From: Pseudomonadota bacterium
GTDB taxonomy: Bacteria; Pseudomonadota; Alphaproteobacteria; Rhizobiales; Hyphomicrobiaceae
DNA length: 6,866 nucleotides
Reading direction: 5' to 3'
Assembly: GCA_021812845.1 (NCBI GenBank)
Contig: JAKAML010000067.1
Coordinates: 1-6,866 of the forward strand
In this document: in pieces, positions 1 through 5,233 of the stretch
Layout: each line of letters opens with the position of its first letter
Position numbering within the stretch: position 1 is the stretch's first letter
Translations under genes and position numbers: made by a program
The notes under the pieces: generated by a model
What the model was told of the DNA's origin: nothing
Database searches by the model: none
What the model saw: only the letters and a program-made list of their open reading frames with translations

Positions 1-92
1 GAACCCCGTCTCCGAGTCGAGCGTGTACCAAAAATGGTCGCCCGCGGCTCGAAATTACAACACACTGCGCCAGGTTTTAGCGATTGATCCCC
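1..92. other. Unassigned sequence replacing the kdsD 3' end; possible mobile-element terminus or assembly junction
   Basis: These bases occupy the place where the linker and CBS domains of kdsD should be encoded, but show no KdsD similarity in any of the three minus frames. They include runs unusual for this window (gtaccaaaaatgg at 26-38, cgaaattacaacacac at 50-65, ggttttagcgattgat at 73-88). My hand count gives about 57% GC against about 63% for bases 101-200, a modest difference. The simplest reading is the end of an inserted element whose body lies beyond the left edge; an assembly junction would look the same. I see no transposase and cannot name a family. On the minus strand the break falls at about TCCGACGC/TGGGGATC. 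Confidence 0.4.
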
Positions 93-785
93 AGCGTCGG
101 AGACAATCGGCAGCGCCTCGCCCTTGTGCATCAGGTCGCCCACGTACTTCAACGAGGCCCCGAGCTTTCCGCCGGGATGGAACACCTTGAAGTCGTGCGC
201 GGTGAAGCCCTTGTGCTCCAAGAGCGCGATGGCGAGGCAGTCGCCCATGGCGAGCTGCATCGTGGTCGAGGTCGTCGGCGCGAGGCCGTGCGGGCACGCC
301 TCCTTGGCGCGCGGCAGCACCAGCACCACGTCGGACTGCTTGCCGAGCGCCGAATCCGGCCGCGAGGTGATCGAGATCAGCGGCACCGAGAAGCGCCGCG
401 AGAAGGTGATGATATTCGAGAGCTCGACCGTCTCGCCCGACCACGACAAGGCCAGGATCACGTCGTCGCGGGTGATCATGCCGAGGTCGCCGTGCGAGGC
501 CTCGCTCGGATGCACGAAGAACGCCGGCGTACCGGTCGAGGCGAACGTGGCGGCGATCTTCTGACCGACGTGGCCCGACTTGCCGATACCCGAGATGATG
601 ACGCGCCCGCGCGCCCCGGCCAGCGTCCTTACCGCCTCCGCGAACGGCTCCGCCAGCCCGTCGTCGAGCGCGGCGCCGAGCGCCGCGATGCCTTCGCCTT
701 CGAGTACGAGCGTGCGCACCGCCGAGCGGACCGCGGCGGCGGCCTCCGTCGTGCGGCCGCCCTCGATGGACTTGAGCTTTGCCAT
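1..785 (-). CDS. kdsD: Arabinose-5-phosphate isomerase (KpsF/GutQ family), C-terminally truncated
   Basis: Interconverts D-ribulose 5-phosphate and D-arabinose 5-phosphate in the cytoplasm, the first step toward Kdo for lipopolysaccharide. From the ATG at 785 the product aligns without gaps to my recollection of E. coli KdsD, offset by 10 residues. It carries GIGKSGH (66-72), HPSEASHGDLGM (92-103), LSWSGETVE (113-121), KEACPHGLAPT (161-171) and FHPGGKLG (202-209). The four residues known to matter in E. coli (K59, E111, E152, H193) are present as K69, E121, E162 and H203, so the SIS domain looks catalytically intact. Homology stops at about residue 231 (base 93), just after LMHKGEALPIVSDA, where the two CBS domains should begin; family members run about 320-340 residues. 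The frame stays open through 30 unrelated residues to the window edge, so no stop is seen. No other frame restores the CBS domains. A poor GGAG lies well upstream of the ATG. Identity is secure; whether the gene still works is uncertain. Confidence 0.88.
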   Translation of the reverse strand, partial: MAKLKSIEGGRTTEAAAAVRSAVRTLVLEGEGIAALGAALDDGLAEPFAEAVRTLAGARGRVIISGIGKSGHVGQKIAATFASTGTPAFFVHPSEASHGDLGMITRDDVILALSWSGETVELSNIITFSRRFSVPLISITSRPDSALGKQSDVVLVLPRAKEACPHGLAPTTSTTMQLAMGDCLAIALLEHKGFTAHDFKVFHPGGKLGASLKYVGDLMHKGEALPIVSDAGDQSLKPGAVCCNFEPRATIFGTRSTRRRG

Positions 786-880
786 GGTCGCCGTCGCTGC
801 GCTCCGATCCCCTGCCCGGCGCGCCACGCTCCCCGCCCCGCGCACCCGCAACTCATAGCAAACGCACCCGGGATTCGAAA

Positions 881-896
881 GCGCCGCCGGCGGCGC
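881..896. repeat. Perfect 16-base GC-only palindrome
   Basis: The sequence gcgccgccggcggcgc is identical to its own reverse complement. It lies about 100 bases upstream of kdsD and 105 upstream of the barrel gene, flanked by AT-containing bases on the left (gattcgaaa). It could be a protein-binding palindrome or an mRNA hairpin in the kdsD leader, but in DNA this GC-rich short perfect palindromes arise easily by chance. Confidence 0.45.
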
Positions 897-915
897 GGAC
901 ACCCCGCCGCAGTGC

Positions 916-932
916 TTAAACCCTCCGTTAAC
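916..932. promoter_or_regulatory. Possible CtrA-type binding site (TTAA pair)
   Basis: The sequence reads TTAA (916-919), eight bases, then TTAAC (928-932). The alphaproteobacterial cell-cycle regulator CtrA binds TTAA-N7-TTAAC. The spacing here is one base too long if both halves are perfect; with the exact N7 spacing, the left half is TAAA (917-920), one mismatch. The two half-sites stand out in a very GC-rich setting and lie about 70-85 bases upstream of the barrel gene start, a plausible regulatory position. Regulation by CtrA is inference only. Confidence 0.3.
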
Positions 933-952
933 CGACGCTTCCTAGTGTCGGT
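931..952. repeat. Inverted repeat ACCGAC-N10-GTCGGT in the barrel gene upstream region
   Basis: ACCGAC (931-936) and GTCGGT (947-952) are perfect complements separated by ten bases, a centre-to-centre distance of 16 bases that fits a dimeric regulator operator as well as a weak RNA stem. It overlaps the last bases of the TTAA pair and ends about 48 bases before the GTG start. No binding protein can be named from the sequence. Confidence 0.35.
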
Positions 953-988
953 CGGACGAGTGTGCGTCGACGTGCGGATATTCCCCAT

Positions 989-993
989 GAGGA
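989..993 (+). promoter_or_regulatory. Shine-Dalgarno site that fixes the GTG start of the barrel gene
   Basis: GAGGA at 989-993 lies seven bases before the GTG at 1001, an ideal spacing. The reading frame is open further upstream to a GTG at 962, but that start has no such site and would put 13 mostly charged residues ahead of the signal peptide. Confidence 0.7.
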
Positions 994-1000
994 CGCCACC

Positions 1001-2668
1001 GTGAGCCGGAACCGGCATTTGGCTTGGGCACTGGCCGGCGCGGCGGTTGCCGTCGCCACCCACGGTGCCGCATCTGCGCCGCCGGCCGTGGCGCAGAGCC
1101 GTCCGAACATCGCCGCCGCCGCCTCGTCGCCGTCCTCCGCCGGCCTGCCCCGGCGCGGCCCCGCGGCCCACGGCGGGATCGACGAGAGCGACGCCGCGCC
1201 GGACATCGCCGGCCCCATTCCGTCCGACGACCCCAGCCGGGATCCCGACCTTCGCGAGGACGACCTCGAGCCGCGGCCCCGGGCCGGGCAGCGCGCGATC
1301 GTGCGCGACGGCGATCTCGGCGGCACCGGCGAGCCGCCGCTGCTTCGCGACGGCATCGTCGACATCCGCGAGCCCGAGGCCCCGCAGGACGGCATCGACC
1401 CGACCGTCGTCGACACCCGCGACCCGGAGGACTACCAGGCCTTCGAGAACCCGCCGTCGCCGTTCGACCCGCTGCTCTTCCAGATCGAGGAGACCGAGCC
1501 GATCCTCGATCGCCGCCCGCGCCGGCTGTTCGCGTTCGAGCCGTACGACCCGGTCGGCATCCGCGCCGGATCGTTCGTGCTGTTCCCGGAGGTCGAGCTC
1601 GCCTTCGACGCTTATTCCAACGTCTTCCGCAGCCCCGCGGCCCGCAGCGACACAGCGCTCGCGATCCGCCCCACCGCGCGGCTTGTCTCCAACTGGCGCA
1701 CCCACGCGCTCGAGTTCCGCACCTCGGGCACCCTGAGCTCGTTCAACGAGTTCGACAGCGAGAACGAGCGCGGGTATCTCGTCGAGGCGCGCGGCCGGCT
1801 CGACATCACGCGGCGCACCAGCCTGCAGGCCGTGGCCAGCCGCGAGCTTACCCAGGAGAGCCGCTCGGCGATCGACGCCTCGAGCGTCGGCGACCGCGCC
1901 GATCTCACCACCGACCGCGCCGCGCTCACCCTCCAGCATCGCTTCAACCGGCTGACGCTGCAGCTCCGCGGCTCGGTGACCGACCAGCAGTACGGCGACG
2001 TCGCGGCGGGCGGCATCGTCATGTCGAACGACGACCGCGACGTCCTCACGACCGAGCAGGCGCTGCGCGCAAGCTGGGAGTTGAAGCCGACGCTGTTCCT
2101 GTTCTCCGAGGTCGCGATCAACCAGCGCGAGTACCAGCGCGCGGCGCAGTCCGACGGCATCCGCCGCGATTCGACGGGCGAGCGCTACCGGTTCGGCCTG
2201 TCGTTCGGCAACACCGGGCAGATCCTGCGCGGCGAGGTGAGCCTCGGCTACGGAGTCCAGCGCCCCGACGACGTCCGCCTCGCCGACGTCGGCGGCATCC
2301 TGATCGACAGCAACGTGGCCTGGCGCGTCTCGGAGTTGACCTCGCTCCTGTTCTCCGCGCGATCGGACGTGTCGGAGACGACCACCGCCGGTTCGGGCGG
2401 CGTGTTCACCCATCAGGTCGGGGTCGAGGCGCGGCACGCCTTCCGGCGCCACCTGATCGGCACCGCCGGCCTCGCCTACACGATCCAGGACTATGCCGGC
2501 GTCGCCATCGACGAGCGCGAATGGCGCGCCTCGCTCGGCGTCGAATATTTCCTGAACCGCGATGCCGTGCTGTTCGGGCGCTTTGCGCACACGGCGTTGA
2601 ACTCGTCGCAGCCGGCGACGGACTACACCTCCGACGAGATCCGCCTCGGCGTGCGTCTCAGGCGCTAG
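1001..2668 (+). CDS. Outer-membrane beta-barrel protein, BBP2_2-like (putative beta-barrel porin 2)
   Basis: A 555-residue secreted protein that probably sits in the outer membrane; no substrate is known. The GTG at 1001 is chosen because GAGGA lies seven bases upstream and the product then opens with a classical signal peptide: SRNRH, a hydrophobic Ala/Val core at residues 7-20, and likely cleavage near AVAQS (29-33). Residues about 33-185 are rich in Asp, Glu, Pro and Arg and look disordered. The barrel begins at about residue 191 with SFVLFPEVELAFDAYSNVF, a hallmark of BBP2_2 proteins, and continues to the end as alternating polar/hydrophobic strands separated by charged turns (for example HALEFRTSGTLSSF, LTLQLRGSVTDQQYG, RYRFGLSFGN, WRASLGVEYFL). 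The last strand is EIRLGVRLRR; it lacks the terminal aromatic residue common in outer-membrane proteins. The gene stands alone, divergent from kdsD, which fits an envelope theme. Family assignment is from pattern memory; transport activity is not shown. Confidence 0.8.
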   Translation: MSRNRHLAWALAGAAVAVATHGAASAPPAVAQSRPNIAAAASSPSSAGLPRRGPAAHGGIDESDAAPDIAGPIPSDDPSRDPDLREDDLEPRPRAGQRAIVRDGDLGGTGEPPLLRDGIVDIREPEAPQDGIDPTVVDTRDPEDYQAFENPPSPFDPLLFQIEETEPILDRRPRRLFAFEPYDPVGIRAGSFVLFPEVELAFDAYSNVFRSPAARSDTALAIRPTARLVSNWRTHALEFRTSGTLSSFNEFDSENERGYLVEARGRLDITRRTSLQAVASRELTQESRSAIDASSVGDRADLTTDRAALTLQHRFNRLTLQLRGSVTDQQYGDVAAGGIVMSNDDRDVLTTEQALRASWELKPTLFLFSEVAINQREYQRAAQSDGIRRDSTGERYRFGLSFGNTGQILRGEVSLGYGVQRPDDVRLADVGGILIDSNVAWRVSELTSLLFSARSDVSETTTAGSGGVFTHQVGVEARHAFRRHLIGTAGLAYTIQDYAGVAIDEREWRASLGVEYFLNRDAVLFGRFAHTALNSSQPATDYTSDEIRLGVRLRR

Positions 2669-2670
2669 AA

Positions 2671-2721
2671 CCGGCGCTGGAAAGCGCTCCGCCCTCCGCG
2701 CCGGCCGGGCGGCGAGCGGAG
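2671..2721 (+). terminator. GC-rich hairpins just after the barrel gene; possible terminator without a U tract
   Basis: Three bases after the TAG stop, GCGCT (2674-2678) pairs with AGCGC (2683-2687) around a GGAA tetraloop of GNRA type. Next, CCGCCC (2689-2694) can pair with GGGCGG (2707-2712), or CTCCGC (2687-2692) with GCGGAG (2716-2721). No run of T follows, so this is not a canonical intrinsic terminator. It may aid termination or protect the mRNA 3' end. Confidence 0.3.
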
Positions 2722-2848
2722 ACCCGCCGCGCACCAACGCACGCCACGCCCGCCGCGCGCGCCCTTTCGACATCCCGGCTGAGGCCGGGCCACGTCGGGC
2801 GCGACGAGGCCCGTCGCTGCACACGAGAGGTTGACTGCATTCGTTTGC

Positions 2849-2868
2849 GGCCGTGGCCGTGGCCGTGG
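2849..2868. repeat. Short tandem repeat, GGCCGT x3 plus GG
   Basis: Three exact hexamers GGCCGT followed by GG lie in the non-coding gap between the two convergent genes. The array is too short to call a satellite, but copy number could differ between strains by slippage without affecting any gene I can identify. Confidence 0.6.
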
Positions 2869-3056
2869 ACATCGACCCTCGCCGGGGTGACGGCGCGGGT
2901 GCCCCGGGCACGCATGTCCTGGCGGCGGCGCTCGAGCCCGATCTTGTCATACCCACGAGCCGGGAGACGAGCCCGTGCCAAGTCTCCCGTCCACGCCATG
3001 GACGTGCTCGACACGGCCATCCGGACAGAAAGTCGGCTACCGAGGACGAGCGGCTG

Positions 3057-3081
3057 GATGGCCGGCTCGATGGCCGGCCAT
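3057..3081. repeat. Direct repeat of GATGGCCGGC ending in a 12-base palindrome
   Basis: The ten bases gatggccggc occur at 3057-3066 and again at 3069-3078, separated by two bases. The second copy runs into the perfect palindrome atggccggccat (3070-3081). It lies 47 bases beyond the stop of the hibernation-factor gene, so it could take part in a 3'-end structure, but there is no T run and no direct sign of function. Confidence 0.5.
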
Positions 3082-3127
3082 GGAGTGTCGGGAATGCTTC
3101 CGATGTCGAAGCGTCGGGTCGCGGGTC

Positions 3128-3535
3128 TCAGATGTCGCTGGCGTCCGGCCCGAGCGCAGGCCCCTTCGCCGGCCGGCGGCGGCCGCGCTCGCTCTTGGCC
3201 TGGGCGCCGCGCGACAGCTTGGCCGAGACGTCGTCGAGCTTGCGCCGCGCGGCGTCGAAGGCGTCACGAAGTGCGATCTGGATGTCCTCGTGCTCGCGGT
3301 TCTCCTCGCGGGAGCTCGAAATCAGGATCGGCGGCTGGCCGGGCACACCGACCTCGATCTTGATCAGGAACGGATTGGCGCCCTTGGAATGCCGGTGCGG
3401 TTTCGCGACCACCACCCGGCCGGACGTCATGCGGCTGAAATGCTTGGAAAGCTTGTTGAACTTCTCGGCGATCTTGGCCTCGAGCGCATCGCTCTTCTCA
3501 ACTCCGTTGAACTCGATTTCCAGCGGCGTCTGCAT
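3128..3535 (-). CDS. hpf: Short-form ribosome hibernation factor, HPF/RaiA (S30AE) family
   Basis: Family members bind the 30S decoding region and silence or protect ribosomes in slow-growing cells. The 135-residue product opens MQTPLEIEFNGVEKSDAL, matching the usual alphaproteobacterial short-form start. The S30AE fold spans about residues 1-103: a first strand (LEIEF), a helix (ALEAKIAEKFNKLSKHF), central strands (GRVVVAKP, FLIKIEVGVPG) and a last helix (DIQIALRDAFDAARRKLDDV). A basic tail follows (KSERGRRRPAK, 114-124). The roughly 60-residue C-terminal dimerisation domain of long HPF is absent, so this is the RaiA/short-HPF type, and its effect (100S dimers or inactive 70S) cannot be told. 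The ATG at 3535 is preferred over an in-frame TTG at 3613 because homology begins there, with GGAAAGG and AAGGGG just upstream. It lies 175 bases after gltD on the same strand, either a distal operon member or separately promoted. Confidence 0.85.
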   Translation of the reverse strand: MQTPLEIEFNGVEKSDALEAKIAEKFNKLSKHFSRMTSGRVVVAKPHRHSKGANPFLIKIEVGVPGQPPILISSSREENREHEDIQIALRDAFDAARRKLDDVSAKLSRGAQAKSERGRRRPAKGPALGPDASDI

Positions 3536-3579
3536 GGACCCCTTGCCTTTCCAGGCCGCGCGGACGTGCGACGGCCCAC

Positions 3580-3613
3580 ATCTTAACGTGAGCGCTTCGC
3601 CGCGGCCGGTCAA
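3580..3613 (-). promoter_or_regulatory. Weak promoter candidate for the hibernation factor
   Basis: Read on the minus strand, CTTGACC (-35-like core TTGACC at 3608-3613) is followed by TTAAGA (3581-3586). The 21-base spacing is longer than the usual 16-18, so this is a poor sigma-70 match. CTTGAC also resembles the -35 half of heat-shock (RpoH) promoters, but no clear matching -10 element is present. Offered because the 175-base gap makes an independent promoter plausible. Confidence 0.22.
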
Positions 3614-3639
3614 GACGGGGACGCTGGGCCTTGGTTTAT

Positions 3640-3670
3640 GAACGACGAACGCCGTTCCCGCTCGGGACGG
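3640..3670 (-). terminator. Weak hairpin after gltD, possible terminator or attenuator
   Basis: On the minus strand, about 40 bases past the gltD stop, CCG-TCCC-GAGC-GGGA-A-CGG can fold into a short stem with one bulged base, followed by the moderately T-containing CGTTCGTCGTTCAT. The stem is short and the T run is broken, so termination would be partial at best. If real, it would reduce read-through from gltBD into the hibernation-factor gene. Confidence 0.28.
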
Positions 3671-3710
3671 CCCGCGGACGTGCCGCCGCTCCCGGGTGGG
3701 TCGGCTCGAG

Positions 3711-5147
3711 TCACCTGGGCAGCGTCGTCCGCCCCATCAGCGCCTTGTCGATCGCGTGCGCCGCCTGCCGGCCTTCGCGGATCGCCCAGACGACGAGTGA
3801 CTGCCCGCGCCGGATGTCGCCGGCGGCGTAGAGCTTGCCGGCGCCAGGGAGCTTGTAGTCGCGGTCACTGGCGTCGAGCCCCTTGAAGCGGCCGCGCGTC
3901 ACCACGCCGAGCGACAGCTCGCCGACGACGTCGCTCTCGACCGGGCCCGAGAAACCCATGGCGAGCAGCACCAGCCCGGCGTCGAGCGTGCCCTCGCTGC
4001 CGGCGACCGGCTGCATCCGTCCGTCGAGGCGCACGTAGTGGAGCTTCTCCACCCTGCCGCCCGAGCCCGAGAAGCCGGTGGTCTGGATCGAGTACTCGGT
4101 CTTGGCCCCTTCGGCCTGGCTCGACGAGATGCGGAGCTTCAGCGGCCAGTGCGGCCAGCTCAGCTCCTTGTTCTCCCTGACCGGCGGCTGCGGCATGATC
4201 TCGAGCTGCGTCACGCTGGCGGCTCCCTGGCGGATCGAGGTGCCGATGCAGTCCGAGCCCGTGTCGCCGCCGCCGATGACGACGACGTGCTTGCCCTTGG
4301 CCGAGATCTCCTTGCCCGGCCGCGGCGGCTCGCCCGCGACGCGGCGGTTCTGCTGCGGCAGGAACTCCATGGCAAAGTGGATGCCGTCGAGCTCGCGCCC
4401 CGGCGACTTCGCGAAGAAGTCGAACGGCTGCTCGGAGCCGATGGCGATCAGCAGAGCGTCGTGCCGTGCCTCGAGCTCCTTGGCCGAAAGATCCCTGCCG
4501 ACGTGGACGCCGCAGTGGAACACCACACCCTCGGCCTCCATCTGCTCGACGCGCCGCGCGACGAGCCCCTTCTCCATCTTGAAGTCGGGAATGCCGTAGA
4601 CGAGCAGGCCGCCCGGTCGCGCGCTCTTCTCGTAGACGTGGACCTCGTGGCCGGCGCGGGCGAGCTGCTGGGCGGCGGCGAGACCGGCGGGGCCCGAGCC
4701 GACGATCGCCACCGACTTGCCGGTCCGCGTCTCGGCCGGCAGCGGCGTGACCCAGCCTTCGGCGAACGCGCGGTCGACGATCGCGCACTCGATGGTCTTG
4801 ATGGTGACCGGCTTGTCCTCGATGTTCAAGGTGCAGGCCGCCTCGCACGGCGCCGGGCAGACGCGGCCCGTCACCTCGGGGAAGTTGTTGGTCGAGTGGA
4901 GGTTGAGCGCCGCGCGTTGCCAGTCCCCCTTGTAGACGAGGTCGTTCCAGTCCGGGATCTGGTTGTTGACCGGGCAGCCGTTGTGACAATACGGGATGCC
5001 GCAGTCCATGCAGCGGCTGGCCTGCGTCTTGACCTCGGCGTCCGCCAGCGGCACCACGAACTCGCGCCAGTGCTTCACGCGCTCGTCGACCGGCGCGTAC
5101 TTGCGGTCGGTACGGTCGAACTCCAGAAATCCCGTCGGCTTGCCCAT
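3711..5147 (-). CDS. gltD: Glutamate synthase [NADPH] small (beta) subunit
   Basis: The beta subunit oxidises NADPH on FAD and passes electrons through iron-sulfur clusters to the FMN of GltB, where 2-oxoglutarate and glutamine-derived ammonia become glutamate. The 478-residue product is full length. An N-terminal ferredoxin-like domain carries Cys 46, 49, 54 and 58 and a second group at 97, 101 and 105 (motif [10 protein letters not shown]), the ligands associated with the two 4Fe-4S clusters. The FAD fold begins at [14 protein letters not shown] (146-159), the NADPH fold at [13 protein letters not shown] (288-300), and the FAD-contacting [10 protein letters not shown] lies at 441-450. The ATG at 5147 gives the family start [12 protein letters not shown]. 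Its only Shine-Dalgarno candidate, GAGGGA (5160-5165), is 12 bases away and abuts a hairpin. The same frame stays open upstream through gltB, but that extension is not GltD-like. It lies 86 bases after gltB on the same strand, as expected for a gltBD operon. I see no missing residue or frameshift. Confidence 0.97.
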   Translation of the reverse strand: MGKPTGFLEFDRTDRKYAPVDERVKHWREFVVPLADAEVKTQASRCMDCGIPYCHNGCPVNNQIPDWNDLVYKGDWQRAALNLHSTNNFPEVTGRVCPAPCEAACTLNIEDKPVTIKTIECAIVDRAFAEGWVTPLPAETRTGKSVAIVGSGPAGLAAAQQLARAGHEVHVYEKSARPGGLLVYGIPDFKMEKGLVARRVEQMEAEGVVFHCGVHVGRDLSAKELEARHDALLIAIGSEQPFDFFAKSPGRELDGIHFAMEFLPQQNRRVAGEPPRPGKEISAKGKHVVVIGGGDTGSDCIGTSIRQGAASVTQLEIMPQPPVRENKELSWPHWPLKLRISSSQAEGAKTEYSIQTTGFSGSGGRVEKLHYVRLDGRMQPVAGSEGTLDAGLVLLAMGFSGPVESDVVGELSLGVVTRGRFKGLDASDRDYKLPGAGKLYAAGDIRRGQSLVVWAIREGRQAAHAIDKALMGRTTLPR

Positions 5148-5233
5148 CGTCTCGCTCGTTCCCTCGCGCCGTGACGGCGCCGCGTTCGAAATGGCGCACC
5201 GAGGCGCACCAGCTTGCGTATCGGAATGCGCCC
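5148..5233 (-). promoter_or_regulatory. gltB-gltD spacer: hairpin and direct repeat in the gltD leader
   Basis: This 86-base gap holds two structures. A perfect inverted repeat gcgccgt-g-acggcgc at 5166-5180 would fold in the gltD mRNA as a six-pair stem with a three-base loop. Its 3' foot lies directly against GAGGGA (5160-5165), the only ribosome-binding-site candidate for gltD. Further upstream, ggcgcacc occurs twice (5193-5200 and 5203-5210), two bases apart. The hairpin could tune gltD translation or stabilise a processed transcript. There is no T run, so it is not a terminator. Confidence 0.45.

Larger units (their letters stand above)
786..1000. promoter_or_regulatory. Divergent intergenic region between kdsD and the beta-barrel gene
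   Basis: This 215-base spacer must hold the start signals of both flanking genes, which are read away from each other. Contents, from left: a GC-rich stretch that would be the kdsD 5' leader; a perfect 16-base palindrome (881-896); a TTAA pair at 916-932; a 6-bp inverted repeat (931-936 with 947-952); and the ribosome binding site of the barrel gene (989-993). I do not see a clear sigma-70 -35/-10 pair for either gene. No RNA gene or small coding region is supported. The five-codon ATG reading frame starting at 987 is only a by-product of the Shine-Dalgarno context. Confidence 0.5.
2669..3127. other. 459-base intergenic region with no supported gene
   Basis: This stretch separates the 3' ends of the barrel gene and the hibernation-factor gene, which converge on it, so no promoter is required here. 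Reading frames exist on both strands, but their products are Arg/Ala/Pro-rich or low complexity, with no recognisable motif and no convincing ribosome binding site. Visible structure: hairpins next to the barrel stop, three tandem GGCCGT units (2849-2868), a direct repeat gatggccggc (3057-3066 and 3069-3078) and the palindrome atggccggccat (3070-3081). No clear terminator for the minus-strand gene is seen. I cannot exclude a small RNA or a decayed gene. Confidence 0.5.

Noticed and set aside
55..444. 129-codon minus-strand frame near the left edge
   Set aside because: Frame-shifted shadow of kdsD. Its end does not continue KdsD homology, so it does not explain the loss of the CBS domains as a simple frameshift.
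962..1000. Upstream GTG start at 962 for the barrel gene
   Set aside because: It would add 13 charged residues before the signal peptide and has no good ribosome binding site, while the GTG at 1001 has GAGGA at seven bases.
629..2956. 775-codon open frame on the minus strand, antisense to the whole barrel gene
   Set aside because: The product is Arg/Ala/Gly-rich with no domain and crosses the start of kdsD. The plus strand encodes a signal peptide and a clear barrel in the same place. High third-position GC suppresses stops in the antisense frame.
2658..3020. 120-codon minus-strand frame in the non-coding gap
   Set aside because: Low-complexity Arg/Ala-rich product, no recognisable domain, overlaps the end of the barrel gene and has no convincing ribosome binding site.
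1024..3363. 779-codon plus-strand open frame overlapping the barrel gene, the gap and the hibernation factor
   Set aside because: Arg/Pro/Ala-rich low-complexity product that runs through two recognisable genes in other frames; a GC-bias shadow.
3536..3613. TTG start at 3613 adding 26 residues to the hibernation factor
   Set aside because: The extra residues show no family similarity, and the ATG at 3535 matches the usual short-HPF beginning with purine-rich sites upstream.
4038..5174. 378-codon plus-strand frame antisense to gltD
   Set aside because: Leu/Arg/Ala-rich product typical of antisense frames in high-GC genes; gltD on the other strand is unmistakable.
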